From positions 1 to 10,316 of the forward strand of contig JAEZQX010000319.1 in NCBI GenBank assembly GCA_023441105.1: DNA of 10,316 nucleotides, written 5' to 3'. The DNA is from Pseudomonadota bacterium (GTDB lineage Bacteria > Pseudomonadota > Gammaproteobacteria > Burkholderiales > Burkholderiaceae). Of the stretch, positions 5,148 to 10,316 are shown one piece after another (the stretch's first letter is position 1; every line of letters starts with the position of its first letter). The notes under the pieces were generated by a model, which ran no database searches, was not told where the DNA came from, and worked only from the letters and a program-made list of their open reading frames with translations. A program made the position numbers and the translations under genes.

Positions 5148-6125
5148 ATGCTGCGGACTCTTCGCCTTGCTTTCGCCACCGCCCTTGCCAGCGCCCTCGC
5201 CTTTGCCGGCGCGGCTGCCGCGCACGCCGACAGCTTCCCGACCAAGCCGCTGAAGATCGTCGTCATCGTGGCGCCGGGAGGCAGCGCGGACGGCGTGGCG
5301 CGCCTGGTGGCGGAGAATCTCGGGCCGCGACTGGGCCAGCCCGTGGTGGTGGAGAACCGGCCCGGTGCCGGCGGCAACATCGCCACGCAGACGGTGGCCC
5401 AGTCGCCGCCCGACGGCTATACCCTGCTGCTTTCCGCCAACAACCACACCATCAATCCTTCGCTCTTCACCAACGCCGGCTACACCATCGACCAGCTGGT
5501 GCCGGTGGCGGAGCTGATGGAAGGACCTTCGGTGCTGTCGGTCGCGGCTGATTCCCGCTTCAAGTCACTGCAGGATGTGATCGACGAGGCGAAGAAGAAT
5601 CCAGGCCAGATCTCCTTCGGCAGCGCCGGGGTCGGCATTCCGAACCACATCGCCGGCGAGATGCTGAAGAAGGCGGCCGGCATCGACATGGTCCACGTGC
5701 CGTATCGCGGTTCGGGGCCCTCCATGGTCGATGCGATCGCCGGCCACCTGCCGCTGGTCTCCTCGTCGCTGGTCGCCGCCATGCCGCATCTGGAAAGCGG
5801 CAAGCTCAGGCCCCTTGCCGTCACGTCCGGCAAGCGCTGGCCGTCGGCTCCGGACATTCCGGCGGCGTCGGAATTCGGCCTGCCCGGCTACGAGCACATG
5901 ACCTGGCTCGGCTTGTTTGCGCCCAGCGGCGTGCCCGGCGACGTCGTGGCGCGGCTCAACCGCGAGGTGAATGCGGTGCTGGCCCTGCCCGACGTCCGGG
6001 AGCGGGTTCGCAAGATGGGCGGAGAGGTGATGCAGAAGGATCCGGCCGAGTTCGACGCCATGATCAGGAAGGATGCCGCCGCATCGGCGGCACTGGTGAA
6101 AGAAGCAGGTCTGAAAGTCGAGTGA
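5148..6125 (+). CDS. Bug-family (TTT) tripartite tricarboxylate transporter substrate-binding protein
   Basis: A 325-residue periplasmic binding protein. Residues 1-27 are a Sec signal peptide ending AHA, with mature protein expected from about Asp28. Family motifs are VAPGGSADGVAR (41-52), VVENRPGAGGNIAT (67-80), PPDGYTLL (87-94), SFGSAGVG (156-163) and VPYRGSGP (184-191). These proteins bind carboxylates or related small molecules between two lobes and are extremely numerous in Bordetella, Cupriavidus and relatives. The ATG is preceded by GAGAGA (5138-5143). The membrane subunits TctA/TctB are not in the window, so it is an orphan here and may use a shared permease elsewhere. It precedes the CoA-transferase gene by 7 nt, implying that its ligand is the acid activated by that enzyme. 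The ligand cannot be predicted from the sequence. Confidence 0.94.
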   Translation: MLRTLRLAFATALASALAFAGAAAAHADSFPTKPLKIVVIVAPGGSADGVARLVAENLGPRLGQPVVVENRPGAGGNIATQTVAQSPPDGYTLLLSANNHTINPSLFTNAGYTIDQLVPVAELMEGPSVLSVAADSRFKSLQDVIDEAKKNPGQISFGSAGVGIPNHIAGEMLKKAAGIDMVHVPYRGSGPSMVDAIAGHLPLVSSSLVAAMPHLESGKLRPLAVTSGKRWPSAPDIPAASEFGLPGYEHMTWLGLFAPSGVPGDVVARLNREVNAVLALPDVRERVRKMGGEVMQKDPAEFDAMIRKDAAASAALVKEAGLKVE

Positions 6126-6132
6126 TGGGCAG

Positions 6133-7365
6133 ATGATGAAACAGGATGTCGATCCCGCGTCTGCGGATGAAGCCTGCCGGCCACTGGCCGGCCTGCGGGT
6201 CCTCGAGCTGGCGCAGGTCATGGCAGGTCCGGTCACCGGCCTGATGCTGGCGGACCTCGGCGCCGAGGTGATCAAGATCGAGAAGATGCCCGGTGGCGAC
6301 GACACGCGTTCGTTCAACAAGAGCAACGACGACGTGCCGCCCAGCTTCCAGATCCTCAATCGCGGCAAGAAGTCGCTGGCGCTCGATCTCAAGCATCCCG
6401 CCGGTCGCGAGACGCTCGAGCGACTGGTGCGCAATGCCGACGTGCTGACGGAGAACTTCCGGCCCGGGACCATCGAGAAGCTGGGCATCGGTCCCGATCG
6501 GCTGCTGGCCATCAATCCCCGCTTGATCATCTGCAGCATCACCGGCTACGGCAGGAAAGGGCCGCTTGCCGGTCGCGGCGGCTTCGACCTGATCCTGCAG
6601 GCCTACGCTGGCCTCATCAGTGTCACCGGCGAGGCGGACCGGCCGGGAGTGAAGCCCGGTGTCTCGATCGCCGACGTCAATGCGGGCATCCTCGCCGGCT
6701 TGGGCGTGCTGGCTGCCTACATCAGGGTGCTGCGCACCGGCAAGGGGCAGCGCGTCGAAACCTCCCTGCTGCAGGCGTCGATGCAGCAGCTGTACTGGTA
6801 CGCGGCGCTGTTCTTCTCGACCGGCCAGAACCCCGGCCGCCTCGGCACCGCGCATCCGATCATCGCACCCTACCAGACCTTCCGTTGCGCCGACGGCGAG
6901 CTGGCTATCGGCGGCGCCAACGAGTCGAACTGGCAGCGCCTGGTGGATGTCCTGGCACACCCGGAATGGCGTGACGACCCGCGCTTCAAGACGCCCCGCA
7001 GCCGCCTGGAGAATCGCCAGGCGTTGACCGACTGCATGAACGCCGCACTGGAATCGCAGACCCGAGCCTACTGGGAGCAGAAGCTCAATGCCGCCGGGAT
7101 ACCGGCGGGGCCTGTGCAAACCGTCGGCGAGGCGCTCGGCCATCCCCAGTCCAGGGCGATGGACATGGTGGTCGACGCGGCCACGCCCGATGGCGGAAGC
7201 ACGCCGATGATCGGCCTGCCGCTGCATTTTGATGGCCGCAACCGGGCTGCCGTCACCGCGGCGCCGCGCTTTGGCGCCGACACGGTCGCGGTGCTGCGCG
7301 CCGGCGGCTTCGGCGAGGCGGAGATCGATCGCCTGGTCGAGATCGGCGCGGTCCATCAATCCTGA
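6133..7365 (+). CDS. CaiB/BaiF family (class III) CoA-transferase
   Basis: A 410-residue cytoplasmic enzyme expected to move CoA from a donor acyl-CoA to a carboxylic acid, without energy loss. Typical class III features are LAGLRVLELAQVMAGP (18-33), ADLGAEVIKIE (40-50), the basic NRGKKSLALDL (76-86), ENFRPGTIEKLG (107-118), ITGYGRKGPLAGRGGFD (136-152) and a conserved TGKGQRVETSL (202-212). Asp181 in SIADVNAG lies where the catalytic aspartate (Asp169 of formyl-CoA transferase) is expected. Length is normal. The start is the first of two adjacent ATGs (6133, 6136), 7 nt after the binding-protein stop, with only a weak GGGCAG upstream. The crotonase gene follows 21 nt later. Substrate unknown: oxalate, mesaconate, succinyl-benzylate and carnitine enzymes share this fold, and nothing here distinguishes them. 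Confidence 0.94.
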   Translation: MMKQDVDPASADEACRPLAGLRVLELAQVMAGPVTGLMLADLGAEVIKIEKMPGGDDTRSFNKSNDDVPPSFQILNRGKKSLALDLKHPAGRETLERLVRNADVLTENFRPGTIEKLGIGPDRLLAINPRLIICSITGYGRKGPLAGRGGFDLILQAYAGLISVTGEADRPGVKPGVSIADVNAGILAGLGVLAAYIRVLRTGKGQRVETSLLQASMQQLYWYAALFFSTGQNPGRLGTAHPIIAPYQTFRCADGELAIGGANESNWQRLVDVLAHPEWRDDPRFKTPRSRLENRQALTDCMNAALESQTRAYWEQKLNAAGIPAGPVQTVGEALGHPQSRAMDMVVDAATPDGGSTPMIGLPLHFDGRNRAAVTAAPRFGADTVAVLRAGGFGEAEIDRLVEIGAVHQS

Positions 7366-7386
7366 ACGACAGGGGAACCACTGAAC

Positions 7387-8166
7387 ATGTCCGACCTGAT
7401 ACTCGTCGAGCGGAGCGGCCCGATCGCGACCGTCGTACTCAACCGTCCCGACAAGCTGAATGCGATGAACAAGCCGATGTGGGCGGCCCTCGGCGCGGTC
7501 ATCGAGCGCCTGTCGTCGGACGACGACCTGCGCTGCGTGATCCTGCGCGGTGCCGGGGAGCGGGCTTTCTGTCCCGGCGCCGACATCAAGGAATTCGATA
7601 GCGAGCGCGCGAACAGCACCCAGGCCGCCGACTACGGGCGCCTGATCCAGGCGGTGGCCGATGGCCTGTGGCGCTTCCGGCATCCGCTGGTGGCGCAGAT
7701 CCATGGCGTTTGCGTCGGCGGCGGCCTGCTGATCGCCTCCTTGTGCGACATCCGCATTTGCGGCGAGTCCAGCCGCTTCGGCGTGCCGGTGAAGAACCTC
7801 GGTTTGGTCGAGGCGTATGCCGAGATGCTGCCGCTGGTCCGCCTGGTCGGCGCCGACGTGGCGCTGGAGATCCTTCTCGAAGGCCGGGTGTTCGGCGCCG
7901 CCGAGGCCAGGGACAAGCGGCTGGTGACCCGCGTGGTGAGCGACGATCAGGTGGCGGCGGAAGCGCTGGCCAGCGCCGAGCGGATCGCCCAAGGTGCGCC
8001 GCTGGTGGCACGGTGGCACAAGAAGTTCGCTCGCCGCCTGGTCGAAGGGACGCCGATCTCGGCCGAGGAGAACCGCGAGTGCTTCGAATGCTTCGACACC
8101 GAGGACTTCCGCATCGGGAAAGCCGCCTTCCTGGCCGGCGTCAAGCCGGAATTCGTCGGGCGCTAG
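7387..8166 (+). CDS. Enoyl-CoA hydratase/isomerase (crotonase) family protein lacking both usual catalytic glutamates
   Basis: This 259-residue crotonase-fold protein has the acyl-CoA and oxyanion-hole segments AFCPGADIKEF (60-70) and HGVCVGGGLLIAS (106-118), then CDIRICGESSRFGVP (120-134). In enoyl-CoA hydratase the two catalytic glutamates lie in GGGCELA and FGQPE. The equivalent positions here are Leu115 (GGGLLIA) and Val135 (FGVPV). Hydration by the standard two-glutamate mechanism is therefore unlikely. Isomerase, hydrolase, decarboxylase or dehalogenase-like activity, or another active-site base such as Glu142 or Glu146, is possible. The long C-terminus with WHKKFARRL and the CFDTEDFRIG segment is like that of a subset of uncharacterised proteobacterial homologues. 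AGGGGA (7371-7376) lies 10 nt before the ATG. It follows the CoA-transferase by 21 nt, so its substrate is probably that enzyme's acyl-CoA product. Confidence 0.9.
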   Translation: MSDLILVERSGPIATVVLNRPDKLNAMNKPMWAALGAVIERLSSDDDLRCVILRGAGERAFCPGADIKEFDSERANSTQAADYGRLIQAVADGLWRFRHPLVAQIHGVCVGGGLLIASLCDIRICGESSRFGVPVKNLGLVEAYAEMLPLVRLVGADVALEILLEGRVFGAAEARDKRLVTRVVSDDQVAAEALASAERIAQGAPLVARWHKKFARRLVEGTPISAEENRECFECFDTEDFRIGKAAFLAGVKPEFVGR

Positions 8167-8206
8167 CCGTGCGGGCAGCCGGTCTCCAGCCGGTGCCCCA
8201 GGCTCC

Positions 8207-10024
8207 CTAGTTCCCGAGGAATGCCGACATCGCCACGGCGATGCCCGCGAGGCTCTCGCCGGCGACGAGGCCCGCCGCAATCGCCAGGACGAAGCGCGCG
8301 GCCCAGCCCGGCGCCATTCGTGCCACGACCGCGGCGACGACTGCCCCGAATGCCATCGAAATCGAAATCGACGCCGGAATGACGAAGGCCAGGCCCACAG
8401 CCGGGCCGCTCGGGACCAGGCGGGCAAGACGCGCCGGCAGGCGCCGTTCCAGCAGGTTGATTGCCAGTGCCGCCGCCGCCGCAAGCCCCATCGCCGTCGC
8501 GCTGCCGGGCGGGATCGCATGCAGGCCGGCACTCAGCACCTCCGCCACCGCCTTCCAGGTTGCAACCGCCGGCGCCGGCCACTGCTCGGTCAGCAGCATC
8601 GAGTGCGGATCGGGAATGACCAGCAGGTAGACGGCGCTGCCGACCAGGCTGCCGACGAGGATGCCGATGCACTGGCCAAGGACTTGACCTGCCGGTGCCG
8701 TGCCGAGGATCTGGCCGGTGCGAAGGTCGCTCATCAGGTCGGCGCACTGGCCGGCCGCTCCGCCGGTCACGTTGGCCCCCATCAGGTTGATGGTCTGGTT
8801 GGCGGGTGCCGTGACCCCGAAGCCGAGCTGGGCGATCTTGCCGATCGCGCCGATCGCCGGGATGCCGGTCTCGCCCACGATGCGGGCCGCGACCACCGCC
8901 AGCACGAACGCGAGCAGCACGGCAAAGACGCCTTGCAGCAGGGGCACGTCGAACAGCGCGTGCTGGAGCACCACCGCCAGTGCCCCGGCCGAACCCGCAC
9001 CAACGGCGAACGTGCGGCGACCGAGGATGAACGGCTCGCGGGTCGCGGCAGTCCCTGCCTTGGCAGCGCGACTGCGCCACATCGCCTGCGCGAACGCGCT
9101 CAGCGATGAAACGGTCATCAACGTCACCCCGGGCCAGAGCAGCCATTCGACCAACGGTCCGAACCATGCCTCATCCGACGGGCCCGCCTCGGCCCATCCC
9201 TGCGCGAGAACCCAGGGGGCGAGAACCAGCCAGGCTGCAATGGCCCCGAGCAGCAAGGACAGCCCGGCGCGCAGCCCGATGATGGCGCCGAAGCCAACCA
9301 TCAGCAGCGACGGATCGAGCGAGAAGCCGAGCTGCTTGAAGCCGATGGCGGGAACCCCCGACTCCCGCAGCACGCCGTGCGCCGGCAGGGAAAGCGGCGG
9401 CGACCAGCGGGCGACGACCGAGCCGAATTCCGTCACCAGCTTCAGGCCGGCTGAAAGCAAGGCTGCCGCGGACAGCATCCGCACGCGCGCCGTCGCCTCG
9501 TGGCCGCGGCCGTGGATCTCGCGAACCGTCTCGGCCGTGGCGACCCCGTCCGGAAACACGAGCCGGTCGCGCACCAGCATCGGGTTGCGCAGCACCACTG
9601 CGACCACGATCCCCAGGGAGCTCACGCTGAAAACCCACAGGCACAGCATCGGCAGCGACAGCTCGGCGCCGGTCAGGAGCGTCAACGCGGGGATCGGTGC
9701 CACCAGTCCGCCCGAGACGATCGAAGCGGCCGACGACGCCGTGGTCTGGTTGACGACACTCTCGTGCAGGTGCCAGCTCCTGACACCGGCGAGGTCCTCG
9801 GCGAGCCGCCAGAACGCGAAGCTCAGCAGCGCCGAGGTGATCGACATGTTGAACGACCAGCCGATCTTCAGGCCGCTGTAGACGTTGCACGGCGTCAGCA
9901 GCGCGCCGATCACCACGCCGGTGACGATCGCCCGCACGGTGGCGCCGCTCACCGGCTGGACCGGCAGGTCGGCTGCGGCGGCGGCTGCGTCGGCTGCGGC
10001 CGCGGCGGCGGGCACCGTCGTCAT
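8207..10024 (-). CDS. OPT superfamily oligopeptide/metal-chelate transporter
   Basis: The 605-residue protein is dominated by hydrophobic helices, as in the OPT family (about 14-16 membrane segments, proton-coupled import of peptides or metal chelates). Family motifs are NVYSGLKIGW (47-56), VVNQTTASSAASIVSGG (90-106), VFPDGVATAE (156-165), GETGIPAIGAIGKI (384-397), PANQTINLMGANVTGGAAGQ (407-426) and GLVAGESLAGI (585-595). The N-terminus (5-18) is almost all alanine. The ATG shares its bases with the fetB-like stop (ATGA), and GAAGG (10033-10029) serves as ribosome binding site, so the two are translationally coupled. It is convergent with the crotonase gene, 40 bp apart. The substrate is not determinable; yellow-stripe-like metal chelate carriers and peptide carriers share this family. 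The metal-exporter neighbour tilts towards metals. Confidence 0.92.
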   Translation of the reverse strand: MTTVPAAAAAADAAAAAADLPVQPVSGATVRAIVTGVVIGALLTPCNVYSGLKIGWSFNMSITSALLSFAFWRLAEDLAGVRSWHLHESVVNQTTASSAASIVSGGLVAPIPALTLLTGAELSLPMLCLWVFSVSSLGIVVAVVLRNPMLVRDRLVFPDGVATAETVREIHGRGHEATARVRMLSAAALLSAGLKLVTEFGSVVARWSPPLSLPAHGVLRESGVPAIGFKQLGFSLDPSLLMVGFGAIIGLRAGLSLLLGAIAAWLVLAPWVLAQGWAEAGPSDEAWFGPLVEWLLWPGVTLMTVSSLSAFAQAMWRSRAAKAGTAATREPFILGRRTFAVGAGSAGALAVVLQHALFDVPLLQGVFAVLLAFVLAVVAARIVGETGIPAIGAIGKIAQLGFGVTAPANQTINLMGANVTGGAAGQCADLMSDLRTGQILGTAPAGQVLGQCIGILVGSLVGSAVYLLVIPDPHSMLLTEQWPAPAVATWKAVAEVLSAGLHAIPPGSATAMGLAAAAALAINLLERRLPARLARLVPSGPAVGLAFVIPASISISMAFGAVVAAVVARMAPGWAARFVLAIAAGLVAGESLAGIAVAMSAFLGN

Positions 10025-10316
10025 TGCGCCTTCGCCAGTCGGTCGAGGCGCAGCCGGTCGCGGTTGTCGGTCACTCGCCGCACCGCAAGCCAGGTGGCAC
10101 CGATCGCACCGAGGCCGGCACCGCCCGCCAGCAGGAGGAGCACCAGGATCTGGTACTTGGCAGCTTCGAAAGGCGGCATGCCCGCCAGGATCTGGCCGGT
10201 CATCATGCCGGGCAAGGTAATGATGCCCGCGGCAGACATCTGGTTGATCACCGGGATCATGCCGCTGCGCAGCGCGCTGCGCTGCATCGGGCGGAAGGCG
10301 CTGCGCCGGCTGGCGC
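10021..10316 (-). CDS. FetB-like (UPF0014/YbbM) ABC-type metal exporter permease, C-terminal part
   Basis: The last 98 codons of a gene that enters from the right edge. The visible part carries the family's characteristic stretch ALRSGMIPVINQMSAAG, then LPGMMTGQILAGMPPFEAAKYQ, one membrane helix (ILVLLLLAGGAGLGAIGATW) and a basic, charged tail. Escherichia coli FetB, with the ATPase FetA, exports iron and helps cells survive oxidative stress. Here the ATPase gene, if present, would lie beyond the right edge. The reading frame is open to the edge, so the internal ATG at 10287 is not the start. Its stop overlaps the first codon of the OPT gene by 4 nt (ATGA). Family assignment is firm; iron as the substrate is transferred from E. 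coli and not visible in sequence. Confidence 0.88.
   Translation of the reverse strand, partial: ASRRSAFRPMQRSALRSGMIPVINQMSAAGIITLPGMMTGQILAGMPPFEAAKYQILVLLLLAGGAGLGAIGATWLAVRRVTDNRDRLRLDRLAKAQ

Noticed and set aside
8167..8206. Tandem AGCCGGT in the gap between the convergent crotonase and OPT genes
   Set aside because: It does not form a useful hairpin and has no T run on either strand, so it is not called a terminator.
8355..8372. Three tandem copies of ATCGAA/ATCGAC
   Set aside because: This encodes the alternating Ile-Ser run in a membrane helix of the OPT protein; it is too short to be a functional repeat.
6064..8532. 822-codon open frame on the minus strand
   Set aside because: It lies antisense to three well-supported genes (binding protein, CoA-transferase, crotonase). 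Its product is rich in Arg, Ala, Gln and His, as expected of a mirror frame in GC-rich coding DNA, and has no domain.
8700..9881. 393-codon plus-strand open frame opposite the OPT gene
   Set aside because: Composition is Ser/Ala/Pro/Thr-rich with no domain; it mirrors a clear OPT transporter.
9963..10012. GCC/GCG-rich repetitive stretch
   Set aside because: This is codon repetition for the alanine-rich N-terminus of the OPT protein, not a separate element.

Overview
The DNA is very GC-rich, and its genes have strongly G/C-biased third codon positions. It encodes a Bug-type tricarboxylate-transporter binding protein (a family greatly expanded in Burkholderiales), nitric-oxide handling genes of the NnrS/NorQ/NorD type, and a class III CoA-transferase next to a crotonase. 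The best guess is a betaproteobacterium near Burkholderiales with at least partial denitrification or NO detoxification. This is inferred from gene content; no rRNA or other marker gene is present.

Layout. (1) Positions 1-2488, minus strand: a nitric-oxide operon read leftward, nnrS > norQ > norD (norD runs off the left edge). (2) Positions 2474-2610: the divergent control region. It holds a perfect 9-bp inverted repeat (2517-2541) with the geometry of an NsrR operator, overlapping a likely nnrS promoter. (3) Positions 2611-3129, plus strand: nsrR, an Rrf2-family [Fe-S] NO sensor with its Asp and three Cys ligands. (4) Positions 3237-3443: a small lipoprotein of unknown function. (5) Positions 3615-4970: a short-chain dehydrogenase-like protein whose four catalytic positions are all substituted, followed 15 nt later by a beta-class carbonic anhydrase. 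(6) Positions 5148-8166: a probable operon of a periplasmic Bug solute-binding protein, a CaiB/BaiF CoA-transferase and a crotonase-fold protein. It looks like a module for capturing a carboxylic acid, loading it on CoA and modifying it. (7) Positions 8207-10316, minus strand, convergent with (6): the 3' end of a FetB-like (UPF0014) metal-export permease gene, overlapping by 4 nt the start of an OPT-family transporter gene.

How they fit. Region 1-3129 reads as a self-contained NO-response unit. NO would damage the NsrR cluster, relieve repression at the shared operator and induce nnrS-norQ-norD, and perhaps nsrR itself. The reductase genes norC/norB are not in the window. Region 5148-8166 is a catabolic cassette whose substrate cannot be read from sequence. 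The right-hand pair suggests coupled membrane transport of a metal or metal chelate.

No tRNA, rRNA, CRISPR array, insertion sequence, integrase or obvious attachment site was seen. The window looks like ordinary chromosomal DNA. No wholly new system was found. The most notable points are the NsrR-type operator, two enzymes with degenerate active sites, and the fetB-OPT overlap.
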